Under the pieces are notes generated by a model. That model saw only the letters and a program-made list of their open reading frames with translations, was not told the DNA's origin and did no database searches. Both the position numbers and the translations under genes were made by a program. Positions 1 to 8,397 of a stretch of DNA of 64,000 bases are shown here, piece by piece. Source of the DNA: an uncultured Aquimarina sp. (GTDB lineage Bacteria > Bacteroidota > Bacteroidia > Flavobacteriales > Flavobacteriaceae). Every line of letters begins with the position of its first letter. Position 1 is the stretch's first letter. The DNA lies in contig CANMSL010000001.1 in assembly GCA_947500505.1 (NCBI GenBank), positions 186,001 through 250,000 on the forward strand, read 5' to 3'.

Positions 1-1206
1 AAGTTTCTCCAGATTGGTAAGAGTAGGTTAGCAATAGGAGGTGATATTCGCTTAGCTGTCGAAAGATTTAAGAATGAGTCTTGGGGTGAAGTAAATGGTA
101 ACCCCTATGTATTGCAGAGGGTACTACTATTTTCGGATTTGAAATTTAATAAGAAAATAAGGCTATATACGGAGTTGGGAAATGGAGTTCAATATTTTCG
201 AGAAGGTGGATCACGACCCGTAGATAAAGATATTGCATATATTTTTCAAAATTTTGTGGATTTTAACCTGCTCAATAAAACGAATTCAAAATTAACCCTT
301 AGAGCTGGTCGTCAGGTACTTGATTTTGGTACGGGATTAATGGCCGCAGTTCAAGCTGGCCCTAATCTGCGCGTTTCTCATGACGGATTTAGCGCAATAT
401 ATAAAAGTCACCGTTCCAAGAGCCAATTATTTATAAGTAGACCTGTTTTTCGTAAGGATGGTGTCTTCGATAATAAAATATTAGATAAATCGGAATTATT
501 TTGGGGAATCTTCAGCAGCTATAAGTTTACTCCTAATAGACTGTTTGATTACTATTATTTTGGACATCAATCTGATAATAGTTATCTAGAAGGAAATTTT
601 TCTGAAACAAGGCACTCCGTGGGATTACGGTATAATCATAAAGTTAACGGATGGAATTTTGATTTCGAAAGCACATATCAATTCGGAAACGCAAATCAAT
701 TCTCTATTAATGCGTGGCAATTTGGGAATATCGTTTCTTATCAATTCAATGATTTACCTTTTAAGCCTGTAATTGGTCATCACTTCCTATATGCATCAGG
801 TGACCGTCATTCTAATGATACTAATCTCAATACTTTTCAAGCTCCTTTTCAAAAGATTTTAGTTGGTTCTGGATTACCTGCCGGTGGTAATTACATAACA
901 TTTCAGCCAGCAGTTTTATTTGAAATAACTAAAGAAATTAAATTAATATCAGATTATCAGTTTCTATTTCGAGCACAATCTAATGATGCAGTTTATGGTC
1001 CTTTTAGGTCAGTCTTATTCGAAGCTCAAGAAACAAGCAAAAAATTTGTAGGTAACCAATGGAATATGGAGCTACACTATGTCCCTAACAGACATTGGGC
1101 TTTTTATATAAAATATGCACCTTTCTTTAACGGCACATTGCTCGATGCGATTGATATTAATCAGGAAACATATTTTTTTCGAAGCTATTTGACTTATTTT
1201 TTCTAA
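1..1206 (+). CDS. Alginate-export-family outer-membrane porin, 5' truncated by window edge
   Basis: The reading frame is open from base 1, so the TTG at 112 is not a true start and the gene begins upstream of the window. About 401 residues are visible. Alternating hydrophobic/polar strands rich in Tyr, Phe, Asn and Gly, and a final aromatic residue (ending TYFF), are typical of an outer-membrane beta-barrel. The segment with ASGD, a short Asp/Asn-rich stretch and then TFQAPF resembles the conserved turn of the alginate_exp family. Family members are porins for anionic polymers or other solutes; the substrate here cannot be told. No operon partner lies downstream. Confidence 0.75.
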   Translation, partial: KFLQIGKSRLAIGGDIRLAVERFKNESWGEVNGNPYVLQRVLLFSDLKFNKKIRLYTELGNGVQYFREGGSRPVDKDIAYIFQNFVDFNLLNKTNSKLTLRAGRQVLDFGTGLMAAVQAGPNLRVSHDGFSAIYKSHRSKSQLFISRPVFRKDGVFDNKILDKSELFWGIFSSYKFTPNRLFDYYYFGHQSDNSYLEGNFSETRHSVGLRYNHKVNGWNFDFESTYQFGNANQFSINAWQFGNIVSYQFNDLPFKPVIGHHFLYASGDRHSNDTNLNTFQAPFQKILVGSGLPAGGNYITFQPAVLFEITKEIKLISDYQFLFRAQSNDAVYGPFRSVLFEAQETSKKFVGNQWNMELHYVPNRHWAFYIKYAPFFNGTLLDAIDINQETYFFRSYLTYFF

Positions 1207-1391
1207 GAATTATATACTTCATCATTTTTCAGATTATAGTAACTGTAGAGAAAAACTTAATAAAAATAGTTCAATTATAAAAGCAAGCTTTTAATGTAAA
1301 AACAAGAAAAATAACCAAAATATCATATACCATAAAAAGTAAAATACTAAATATCGTCGACACTTGTATCAATGCCATAAAGCTTGATGAC

Positions 1392-1724
1392 ATGCCGCTT
1401 GTGGCATCTTGCATCTCTAATGATATATTATTGATGGTCAATCAAGCGGAGCGGAAAGCGCTCTTATTTGTGGGCAAAGAGAAATTCTTTGCTTCCATTG
1501 AAATTATTAGAAAGGCCTATATGGAATTTGACACGGAACTACTTTGGATTGTTGAAGAAAATAGAGTCGTACAAGTCGTTACACCCAGGCATTGTGAGAC
1601 CTTAATCCGTAGTCAAAACCTGATGATTATATAAAAGACGGATAATGGGAAAATCAAAAGTATCAAACTCTATAAAAATGAATCCATACCGGAAGTACAT
1701 CGTATCATGGAATATCAGAAATAA
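1392..1724 (+). pseudogene. Decayed C-terminal fragment, possibly DUF3471-like tail of a serine hydrolase
   Basis: An 80-residue frame ends at a TAA (1632-1634). The same frame then stays open to a second stop at 1722-1724 and reads NGKIKSIKLYKNES followed by PEVHRI. A block of D/N-G-K-hydrophobic-x-hydrophobic followed by xRI is typical of DUF3471-type C-terminal domains attached to class C beta-lactamase-like hydrolases. The simplest reading is a remnant with one premature stop and no N-terminus. The family assignment is inferred from pattern only. Confidence 0.35.
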
Positions 1725-1825
1725 ATCAGCAAATAATTATTTAACCCTTTAAAATTGAAAAGTAACGGCAAGACATCCATCGCTCAAGCTATTGAAAGAA
1801 GAATTTCAAATTGGTTCTCTGCCGA

Positions 1826-1915
1826 TTATTCACTTGGACTCTTATTGCTATTTATGGTTTCCATTGTAAAAGTTGGGGCTTTATCTCCCTTTTCAAGTTT
1901 TTGTCCGTTTGCCAT
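1826..1915 (-). pseudogene. N-terminal fragment of a peroxiredoxin/redoxin-like protein
   Basis: The minus strand from ATG 1915 reads MANGQKLEKGDKAPTFTM and stops after 29 codons. The pattern (L)-x-x-G-D-K-A-P-x-F is the conserved start of AhpC/TSA-type thioredoxin-fold proteins. The rest of the gene is missing, so this is a truncated scrap, in keeping with the debris around it. The overlapping plus-strand frame at 1755-1976 is probably noise. Seen: the motif. Inferred: the family. Confidence 0.3.
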
Positions 1916-1965
1916 AGATGTAGCGATTAATGCTATGAGTACTATACATTTTGAAAACAAGTCCA

Positions 1966-2418
1966 TTACTTTTTGATTTGAGTTGCCATATCAGCAATCA
2001 TCTGCCATTTATCCTCTTGATTTTTTATCAATAATATAGTCACTAGTTGTCCACCACCGTTCTCATCCTTAAAATGAGCACGTACCGTAGCCGAGTGTTC
2101 TGCTATGTCTATATCCTTAAATTTTACCTCAAGTTTAGTACCACCTATTACTTTTTTGGTAATAAGTGCGATGTATCCTGCTGCCGGGATTATGGATGTT
2201 TTATCTGGAGTTGGGTACTTGTTAGCAATAACCCTAAAATCTTCGTGAAAGAGATCGTCATAGGCAGCTACATTTCTTTCTTCTCCCGCTTTTGCGAAAG
2301 CGATCACTACCTCTTTAATTTCTTTTTCCATAGCAGGGTTTTTTATTGTGTTTTGTGATTTACAACTCATTGCGCTCAGGCATAGAATAATTATGAGCAT
2401 TGACGTGTTTTTTTTCAT
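1966..2418 (-). CDS. NTF2/SnoaL-like lipoprotein (DUF4440 or lumazine-binding-like)
   Basis: A 150-residue protein with a lipoprotein signal (LSAMSC, Cys at residue 19) and a mature domain of the NTF2/SnoaL fold: a helix containing FAKAGEERNVAAYDDLFHED, then TVRAHF and a final strand WQMIADMATQI. Such small cone-shaped domains bind or isomerise small hydrophobic ligands; no catalytic assignment is possible here. It lies in the same orientation downstream of the Crp-family gene. A perfect Crp-type palindrome (2473-2488) sits 55 bp before its ATG, so it is a likely direct target of that regulator. Confidence 0.7.
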   Translation of the reverse strand: MKKNTSMLIIILCLSAMSCKSQNTIKNPAMEKEIKEVVIAFAKAGEERNVAAYDDLFHEDFRVIANKYPTPDKTSIIPAAGYIALITKKVIGGTKLEVKFKDIDIAEHSATVRAHFKDENGGGQLVTILLIKNQEDKWQMIADMATQIKK

Positions 2419-2472
2419 CTCAAGATATTTTATATTACAAGCACAAAGCTATTTTTTGCTCAGGTGAGAAAG

Positions 2473-2488
2473 TGTGATTGAAATCACA
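2473..2488. promoter_or_regulatory. Crp/Fnr-type operator upstream of the NTF2-like lipoprotein
   Basis: TGTGATTGAAATCACA is a perfect palindrome with 6-bp arms TGTGAT/ATCACA and a 4-bp spacer, which is the classic half-site of Crp/Fnr proteins. It lies between the Crp-like gene and the lipoprotein gene, 55 bp before the latter. A near copy lies upstream of the regulator itself (3135-3150). Confidence 0.65.
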
Positions 2489-2512
2489 TAATGCTGGAAA
2501 GAAGAAAAAAGT

Positions 2513-3088
2513 TTATCCTTTGCCTCGGATTCGGCTCAAGGTTTCACGTGCCAGACCAAGATAGGATGCCAAATGTGATAAGGACACCGTTTGAAGCAGT
2601 TCCGGTCTGTTATTTTCAATGTAGTCGTATTGCTCTTTAGGTGAGAGCGATTTGATAACAGAGGTAAGTTTGTGTTGTTCTGTTATAATGTGTTCGAGCA
2701 TTTTTCTACCCAGACGTTCGTAGGCTGGAGAAACGTCATATAGTTTTAATAATTCCTTACGAGGTAGAAAAAAGGTCCTGCAATCATCTAAGGCCACCAA
2801 GTTTTTTCTGGCTACCGTTTGGGAGGTAAGGCTCTCAAGGTCGGTAGCAAAATTAGTAGAAAGGAAGAAATCAAGATACACTTCCTTGCCATTGGTCAAC
2901 TCAAAAAGCCCGACGACACCTTCAATGACAAAGTACAATCCGTTATGGTAGTTGCCTTCGCGAAGTAGGTGTTCTTTCTTTTTAAATTCCTGAAGTTGTG
3001 TTACGGCAAGAAACTGCTCAAATTCTTCGTCGGTCAGCGTATTAAACTGATTTAAGGTAGTATGAAGAATTTGATTTTCGTTGTTCAA
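2513..3088 (-). CDS. Crp/Fnr-family transcriptional regulator
   Basis: A 191-residue protein. An N-terminal cyclic-nucleotide-binding beta-roll (about residues 15-115, with LLREGNYHNGLYFVIEGVVG) is followed by a dimer helix and a short C-terminal winged-helix (LSHLASYLGLARETLSRIRG). Length and order match the small Bacteroidota Crp/Fnr-like regulators. There is no Cys cluster for an Fe-S centre, so an Fnr-type oxygen sensor is unlikely. Matching palindromes upstream of its own gene and of the next gene suggest autoregulation and control of the lipoprotein at 1966-2418. Confidence 0.85.
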   Translation of the reverse strand: MNNENQILHTTLNQFNTLTDEEFEQFLAVTQLQEFKKKEHLLREGNYHNGLYFVIEGVVGLFELTNGKEVYLDFFLSTNFATDLESLTSQTVARKNLVALDDCRTFFLPRKELLKLYDVSPAYERLGRKMLEHIITEQHKLTSVIKSLSPKEQYDYIENNRPELLQTVSLSHLASYLGLARETLSRIRGKG

Positions 3089-3134
3089 ACTAAAACATTT
3101 TTATGCAAAAGTAGTTTTTTGAACCCAGATAAAG

Positions 3135-3150
3135 CGTGATTCAAATCACA
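3135..3150. promoter_or_regulatory. Crp/Fnr-type operator upstream of the Crp-family gene
   Basis: CGTGATTCAAATCACA has arms GTGAT/ATCAC around a 4-bp spacer and differs from the site at 2473-2488 by two bases. It lies 47 bp before the regulator ATG. It also overlaps the last codons of the decayed coupling-protein fragment (3146-3585), so the regulator module was joined precisely to the end of that fragment. Confidence 0.6.
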
Positions 3151-3585
3151 TTAAATCTACCATTGAATGAAATATCGACCTAACCTCCTCATAAACCCGC
3201 ACTAAATTAGCTTCTAAATCAGCCTGAGAAAACTGCTTCAATTCCAATCGAAGTTCACGTTTAATCTTCTGTAGTTTAAACTGTACCTTTTTATCCTTCC
3301 CATCAGCATAGTCTATAAATGCACCCTATTTTAATCTAAAGAAAACATCTGCCCAAATCTTAGGGATTTCTTTTTCCGCAATAGTAATCCGTATATCAAA
3401 ATCCAGATTATATACACGACTAATACTCTTAGTTGAGTCCTTGATAATTCCAAAAAAGCGTTCGTAATACTATGCGGTGTCTGGGTCATTAATCTTACCA
3501 AAAAACTGGTAAGATAAATTAATTGTTTAAAAAGGCTTTACTGGCTTTATCGCCATACATTATACATTCTGGATTTTACCAGTAA
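3146..3585 (-). pseudogene. Decayed 3' end of a MobC/TraG-type coupling protein
   Basis: Reading the minus strand gives YGDKASKAFLNN, then NLSYQFFGKINDPDTA-stop-YYERFF, then DVFFRLK-stop-GAFIDYADGKDKK and VRVYEEVRSIF. These align one after another with the C-terminal 140 residues of the intact coupling protein at 50742-52187 (YGDKASKAILSN, LSYQFFGKVNDPDTAKYYERFF, FFRLTQGEFVTFADGRDKK, VERIYREARSIF). Two in-frame TAG stops and at least two indels near the upstream end make it non-functional. The N-terminal two thirds, including Walker A, are gone. It shows that a second, older mobilisable element once lay here in the opposite orientation. Confidence 0.85.
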
Positions 3586-3838
3586 ATGATGTCTAATTTT
3601 TGAGATGTAATAGCGATATTTATAGTTGATTACTTGAATTTTGTTTTTCGAAAAAGAGTAATTATCTATTTTTCTTTGTAAATTTCTTTGTAAATCCAAT
3701 TACAATAAATGAGTCTATATTTCACCGATTTGTCGCAAAATCTTCTCTAAAATGTCCGTTCTCAGGTCGTTTGTCGCGAATCGTTAATTATCAAGAATTA
3801 ATTATGTTTAATTATTTGATAATCAGCTATTAAAAATA
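3586..3838. other. Gene-free AT-rich spacer
   Basis: No gene was found between the coupling-protein remnant and the terminator at 3839. TTTGTCGC occurs twice (near 3729 and 3768) and there are short A/T palindromes, but nothing that decides a function. It may hold the scar of the cargo insertion that separates the two blocks. Confidence 0.3.
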
Positions 3839-3856
3839 CCCCTGAATTTTCAGGGG
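3839..3856 (-). terminator. Hairpin terminator after the SnoaL gene
   Basis: CCCCTGA-ATTT-TCAGGGG is a 7-bp perfect stem. Read on the minus strand it is followed by TATTTTTA, as expected for a factor-independent terminator of the SnoaL gene that ends at 3901. Confidence 0.55.
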
Positions 3857-3900
3857 TGAAATATGATTGTGAGTGCCTAAACCCGATTATTCTAAGATGA

Positions 3901-4302
3901 TTATTTACCAAATACCGGATTCATATCCATATATAATCTTACGGACATCACTTTTCCGTCTTTATCAAGGTCTGTAAATGCAACCGCTCGAACGGTAGCA
4001 TCTTTACCATCGTGTCGTTTGTAGTGGTTCAATGCTTCCAAAACATAGTTTTCTTCCGTTCCGTAGATATTCAGCAAATCGTGTTCAATCGAAACGAAGC
4101 TTTGCCAGTACTTGGCCAATCCCTTTAGAATGGGTTCTTTTCCTTTTCCGAAGGAATCGTTGTTGAAGCTCATTTCCACATCCTCTGCCAAAAATGTTCC
4201 ATAGGTTTCCACGTCTTTGTTGTCCATAGCTTGCAAATAAGCCGAATAGGTTTCGTAAGCCGTAGCTGAAAGCTGATTCGTTTTTAAATTGTTTGTCTTC
4301 AT
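3901..4302 (-). CDS. SnoaL-like (NTF2-fold) cytoplasmic protein
   Basis: A 133-residue protein without a signal peptide. The order of elements (AYETYSAYLQAMDNKDVETY, FLAEDVEMSF, GKEPILKGLAKYW, ALNHYKRHDGKDATVRAVAF, MDMNPVFGK) fits the SnoaL/ketosteroid-isomerase-like group. Members act as small isomerases, hydratases or ligand binders; no substrate can be assigned. It follows the AraC gene (4405-5271) on the same strand with a gap of about 100 bp, so it is probably its target. The pair sits between two relics of a mobilisable element. Confidence 0.75.
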   Translation of the reverse strand: MKTNNLKTNQLSATAYETYSAYLQAMDNKDVETYGTFLAEDVEMSFNNDSFGKGKEPILKGLAKYWQSFVSIEHDLLNIYGTEENYVLEALNHYKRHDGKDATVRAVAFTDLDKDGKVMSVRLYMDMNPVFGK

Positions 4303-4404
4303 CGTATGTAGTTTTTAATGTTAAACTTTGATGAAACAAATATCTGGAATAGACCCACGTAAGGGTTAGGGACAACTTCGGGTATGCTGGCACTTTTTTC
4401 GGAT

Positions 4405-5271
4405 TTAGCTCCTATTTCGATATTCCGAAGGGGATAATCCTGTATGTTTTCTGAAAATTCTTGAAAAGTGGCTCGGGTCATCATACCCCAGCCAATAGAC
4501 GATTTCCTTGATGTCCATTTCGGTCTGTTTGAGCAGGCTTTTGGACTCGAAAATGACAAGTTGGTCTATCGCCTGTTTTGCGGAAGTTCCAGTAACGACC
4601 TTTACCACATCCGACAAATGTTTCGCAGTAATAGCCAAAGAATCGGCATAGAATTGTACGTTCTTCTCTTTTCGATAATGTTCGTAAAGCAATTGTGTAA
4701 ATTTCTTGGCAAGCCGCCCGTACTTCCTCAATTTTTGATTTTCGCTATGCTCTGGATAAATATCATCAATATATTCCAATATACTAAACAAAATTCCCGC
4801 ACCGACCGATGAGTTAACCTGTGACTTGGTGAGTAGTATAAGTAATTCGTTGAGATAGTTGTATTCCTTATCAGAAAGATGCAATACGTGTTGTGCACCA
4901 ATCTTGAAAAAATCATAGTCCAACAAAAAATTATTGTAAAAGGGTTTCTTGAAATAATCTGGGGTAAAAAACACGGTTGTATTTGGAGTTTGCCAATCGT
5001 TCAAAATCCAGTTTCGCACAATATCGGGGCCCACAATGGTCAATGATTTTGCGTTTATCTCGTAGGTATTCACGCCTACCTCTAGTTCACATTTGTCGGC
5101 ATGCATCAGTCCGAAAGCATAGAAACTACTGCGGTAGGGATAGGTAAGTGCTTCTTCTTTTGAAAAGTCTTTTTCGGTAGCGATAAAAAGCGAAGATTTG
5201 GGTTCGGTGTTTTTCAATATCTGTCGAAGATATTGGTGGTATTCAAAGTTATGCGGTGTTGCTTTTTTCAC
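4405..5271 (-). CDS. AraC-family transcriptional regulator
   Basis: An N-terminal cupin-like ligand-binding part (GVNTYEINAKSLTIVGPD) is followed by two C-terminal helix-turn-helix units, ending in IKEIVYWLGYDDPSHFSRIF and RKHTGLSPSEYR, the AraC signature. The frame is open back to a TTG at 5325. I prefer the GTG at 5269-5271 (288 residues) because a promoter-like TAAAATTTG lies just upstream of 5325 and would leave the TTG before the transcript start. The start is uncertain. It probably controls the SnoaL gene downstream. Confidence 0.8.
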   Translation of the reverse strand: MKKATPHNFEYHQYLRQILKNTEPKSSLFIATEKDFSKEEALTYPYRSSFYAFGLMHADKCELEVGVNTYEINAKSLTIVGPDIVRNWILNDWQTPNTTVFFTPDYFKKPFYNNFLLDYDFFKIGAQHVLHLSDKEYNYLNELLILLTKSQVNSSVGAGILFSILEYIDDIYPEHSENQKLRKYGRLAKKFTQLLYEHYRKEKNVQFYADSLAITAKHLSDVVKVVTGTSAKQAIDQLVIFESKSLLKQTEMDIKEIVYWLGYDDPSHFSRIFRKHTGLSPSEYRNRS

Positions 5272-5328
5272 TAAAACTATGTACTTGGTTTTGTCCCTAA
5301 AGATAATAAACTGAAGGAAAGGCAAATT

Positions 5329-5510
5329 TTATGTGAAGGAACACAGGTTCCGCATCGCTTCCTCTGCAATCGTAATTTCAAAACATCCATAATTTTCGGT
5401 TACGTATTTGCGAATACTATCCCCAAATTTTTGTTTCATATCTACTTTGGACATTACCAAAAGTCGATTGCCGTTTTCAAGGAAAATAATTTTCAGATAC
5501 GTGATTTATT
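5329..5510 (-). pseudogene. Remnant of the small mobilisation-module ORF (relative of 48687-48884)
   Basis: The minus strand reads SKVDMKQKFGDSIRKYVTEN and then EEAMRNLCSF, ending at TAA 5329-5331. The intact small protein at 48687-48884 has SKADVKQKYGKDLMDYATEH and EEAMRNLYSY in the same places. The N-terminus is diverged and has no clear start, and the last residues are missing. It ends only a few bases before the AraC frame begins, so the AraC/SnoaL module is joined to its 3' end. Confidence 0.7.
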
Positions 5511-5847
5511 CGATGTGTAAGGGTATCCGAGAAAGTCAAAAAACAGATACCTTACTTAAAAATTGAATGCTGAATTTTAACGAAATAAAGATACTTTCTT
5601 TATGGATTTGAAATCAATAGCACACGAACATCGTTCTGAATTATCATTCCACATATTCGAACGAAAACGTATTAAACAATAACAGTCCTTCCTAAAAAAC
5701 TAATTAAGAAAAACTACCCCGAGCGGAGTCGAAGCAAAGCAGATGACAGAGGGAATTTTTACTCGATACCTTCAATAAATAACCGAATCCCTCAGTCTAA
5801 ATATAGCTGAGAGATTGGATTGAATACCCGAAAATTGAATTAATTTT
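5511..5847. other. Gene-free spacer
   Basis: No coding frame is supported. It contains the sequence CCCCGAGCGGAGTCGAAG near 5719, which resembles dispersed intergenic sequences common in flavobacteria, and a short stem GGTATC/GATACC near 5524-5552. Nothing else was recognised. Confidence 0.3.
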
Positions 5848-6771
5848 TTAGTTCGTTCTTATGAACTGAGTAATTAAACTGGCTATTGCTTGAGGCTCAT
5901 CTTCTTGAAGAAAGTGTCCTGCATTAGGCAGTTCATACATTTCACTATCCGGAAAAGCTTCTTTAAATATAGCCATATAAATTTCTGGTGGTAATCCTTT
6001 GTCTCTAAGACCTTCAATCATTATCGTTGGCTTACTCCTTGCCACCTTAATTTCATCTTCATTAAAAGGCTGCCACAAATCATTACTTCCATCAATAATA
6101 CTTTTTGGAAATGCCACAGCTGCCAATGTTTCTTCTTCTGTTTTAAAAGGTTCACTATAAGCTCTCATCCAGTCTTCTGTAATATTCGAGGTCTTTTTAA
6201 AGCCAAGATGAGTGGTGATAAGAGATAATGACGAATATTTAAATAGATTTATAACCACAGGGTCGTAGATGCCTTTGTTAAACAAACCTCCCATCATTTC
6301 AAACCAAGGTGAAGCCCCTATTCCTTCTGCAAGAATTTCATTTTCGCGCTCTGTTCCAAAAGGTAGCAATGAGTTCATAACAACTATTCGTCTCACTAAA
6401 TCTGGTCTATGTTTTAAAAGTCCAGCACCAATTGGGCCGCCCCAATCGTGGACTACTAGAGTTATGTTTTTTAAATCTAATCGCTCTACAAATTCAATAA
6501 GGTTATCGATATGTTCCTGTAATCGATACTTTTTATTTTGTGGTGTCTCACTTTTACCAAATCCCATATTATCTGGGGCAATAACCCGATAATTATTGGA
6601 AAGCAAAGGAATTATCAATCTATAGAGGTAACCCCAAGTAGGTTGACCGTGTAGACACAATACTGTCTCTCCACTTCCCTCATCAACATAGTGCATTTTA
6701 AATCCTAAGATTTGTTCATAGTTTGCTTTGAATGGGAAAGTGCCATTAAACGTTTCATCAGCTTTAATCAT
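5848..6771 (-). CDS. Alpha/beta hydrolase of the haloalkane dehalogenase/epoxide hydrolase group
   Basis: A 307-residue protein. HGQPTWGYLYR is the oxyanion-hole region. VVHDWGGPIG carries an Asp nucleophile instead of the Ser of esterases, as in haloalkane dehalogenases and epoxide hydrolases. IDGSNDLW probably supplies the acid, and NAGHFLQEDEP the catalytic His. The HGxPTW motif and overall length suit haloalkane-dehalogenase-like enzymes, although the halide-binding residues cannot be fixed by eye and the substrate is open. It is divergent from the AraC gene at 6886, which probably regulates it. Confidence 0.8.
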   Translation of the reverse strand: MIKADETFNGTFPFKANYEQILGFKMHYVDEGSGETVLCLHGQPTWGYLYRLIIPLLSNNYRVIAPDNMGFGKSETPQNKKYRLQEHIDNLIEFVERLDLKNITLVVHDWGGPIGAGLLKHRPDLVRRIVVMNSLLPFGTERENEILAEGIGASPWFEMMGGLFNKGIYDPVVINLFKYSSLSLITTHLGFKKTSNITEDWMRAYSEPFKTEEETLAAVAFPKSIIDGSNDLWQPFNEDEIKVARSKPTIMIEGLRDKGLPPEIYMAIFKEAFPDSEMYELPNAGHFLQEDEPQAIASLITQFIRTN

Positions 6772-6885
6772 CTTTTGTTTTTTTTAATTATGAATAATAG
6801 GCTCAGTAATATTTTTTATACTAACCATTTTGCTTTCACAAAAATATTTCAGACATTACCAAGAAGACTGATATTTTACGACAAA

Positions 6886-7839
6886 ATGAAACTACTCGCT
6901 ATACATTTAACACCATTCACATCTTATGCTTCAGCACAAGGCGTTAATGTCAATCAAGTTTTAGAAAAAAGAGGTTTATCAAGAGTATTTGATAAACCTG
7001 ATAACTTTATTACGATTGAAGATTTCCACCATATTCTAAACACTATAAAATCAAGCTTGAAAAATAAAAAATTAGGCATACGAGCTGGTACATTTTGTAA
7101 ACTCAGTTCCTTGGGTGTAGTCCATCATATATCCTTAGTATGTATTACAATGAGAGAGGCACTTTATTATTTGAAAGATTTCATTGACAAAACTTTGCCC
7201 ATAATGACCTTGGATATCAAACAAGCGAATGATAGCACTCAAATTGAATTAAACTTAGAGAATAGAAACGCTTCTGTAAAAGAAATGCTATTAGAATGTT
7301 ATCTAACTATTATTGCTAGAGAAATACAATTAATGAGTATACAGCCATTTACAATTGAAATATACCTACCAAGTGATAATCTAACCCCATATTCCAATAG
7401 ATATATACTAGAATTCCCTATTATAGAATTAAAGAGCACTCTAAAGAATTATCAAGAGTTTCATTTTGATTATCTCATACCACATTACCTCAACCTAATA
7501 AATAGCATAAAAGATGAAAAAAAATTAGAGAGCAGAGTTAAATCAACATTATTACAAATGGCTACACCAGAATTACCTAGTCTAAAAGAAGTAGCTGATA
7601 TATTTTGTACGACTCCAAGAACATTACAGAGAGCTTTATCCGATGAAGGAGTTACTTTTAGAGAGATTCTTAATGAAGTTAAAAAACAGATTTCTTCATT
7701 ATTACTTAAGCACGAACCCTATTTAATTAAAGACATAAGCCATATATTAGGTTATTCAGAAACTGCGGCTTTTGTCAGAGCTTTTTATAGCTGGTATGGT
7801 CTAACTCCAAGTAAATATATACAAACTGAAATCTCTTAA
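6886..7839 (+). CDS. AraC-family regulator with arabinose_bd-type N-terminal domain
   Basis: From ATG 6886 the protein has 317 residues. The start MKLLAIHLTPFTSYASAQGV and the block GIRAGTFCKLSSLGVVHHI fit the OruR/ArgR-like (Arabinose_bd) sensor domain. Two C-terminal HTH units follow (LKEVADIFCTTPRTLQRALSD and IKDISHILGYSETAAFVRAF, ending YGLTPSKY). The frame extends upstream to 6712, but that part overlaps the divergent hydrolase start and is not family-like. The divergent pair with the hydrolase is the usual layout for a regulator and its target. Confidence 0.8.
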   Translation: MKLLAIHLTPFTSYASAQGVNVNQVLEKRGLSRVFDKPDNFITIEDFHHILNTIKSSLKNKKLGIRAGTFCKLSSLGVVHHISLVCITMREALYYLKDFIDKTLPIMTLDIKQANDSTQIELNLENRNASVKEMLLECYLTIIAREIQLMSIQPFTIEIYLPSDNLTPYSNRYILEFPIIELKSTLKNYQEFHFDYLIPHYLNLINSIKDEKKLESRVKSTLLQMATPELPSLKEVADIFCTTPRTLQRALSDEGVTFREILNEVKKQISSLLLKHEPYLIKDISHILGYSETAAFVRAFYSWYGLTPSKYIQTEIS

Positions 7840-7865
7840 ATTCAGATATTCTGTAGCATCGGTTT

Positions 7866-8180
7866 TTAATATTCGGTTGGTAACATTAGCGTATCGTTTA
7901 CAAGAAACAATCGTAGTTCATCGAGTGGAAAATCTGTCGCTCTATAACCATGTTTTTCTAAAATAGTATCGTTGCCATCAGTCTAAATTATTTCTGCTTC
8001 ATAACTCGTAAAATCTTGTTTTTCTTCTGATAATCTCTTGAAATCTATGGTAATAAATTCGCTTCGGTTCATCAGACTTTTGGCAATTACGGGAGTGTCA
8101 GTGATTAGCCAAAACCATTCGGTAACTTCGTATAAATATTTCAGTCCGTCTGTAAAGCGGGTTTTAATAATGGTATTTTG
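7866..8180 (-). pseudogene. Decayed DUF6876 gene (relative of 48294-48674)
   Basis: On the minus strand FTDGLKYLYEVTEWFWLIT, VIAKSLMNRSEFITIDFKRL, then EAEII-stop-TDGND and ATDFPLDELRLFLVNDTLML match the intact protein at 48294-48674 almost residue for residue. A TAG at 7985-7983 replaces the Tyr codon of EAEIIYSDGND, and the first third of the gene is missing. In the intact element this gene directly precedes the small ORF whose relic lies at 5329-5510. Here the divergent AraC/hydrolase pair sits between them. Confidence 0.9.
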
Positions 8181-8397
8181 ACGTTATAAAAGGAAATAAC
8201 AGTGATGAGGATAATGTAGGTCTAAAGAATTTTGAGAAGCATAAAAACATAGTAAGCGGCGACAAATGCAACATTGTTTTCAGGATTATTCTCCGAATTC
8301 CCTATATTTAGTGTAAATGACAGAAAGGTGACACTTAAATGTCGTTATAAAAACATCGAGTTACCTGTAGCTTTGTACCAACAAAAAACATAAATCG

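Noticed and set aside
1755..1976. Plus-strand 73-codon frame with hydrophobic stretch
   Set aside because: It starts at TTG, and the opposite strand carries a better redoxin-like motif; the hydrophobic part is the complement of that fragment.
4085..4812. Frames overlapping the SnoaL and AraC genes
   Set aside because: They are shadows of these two well-supported genes.
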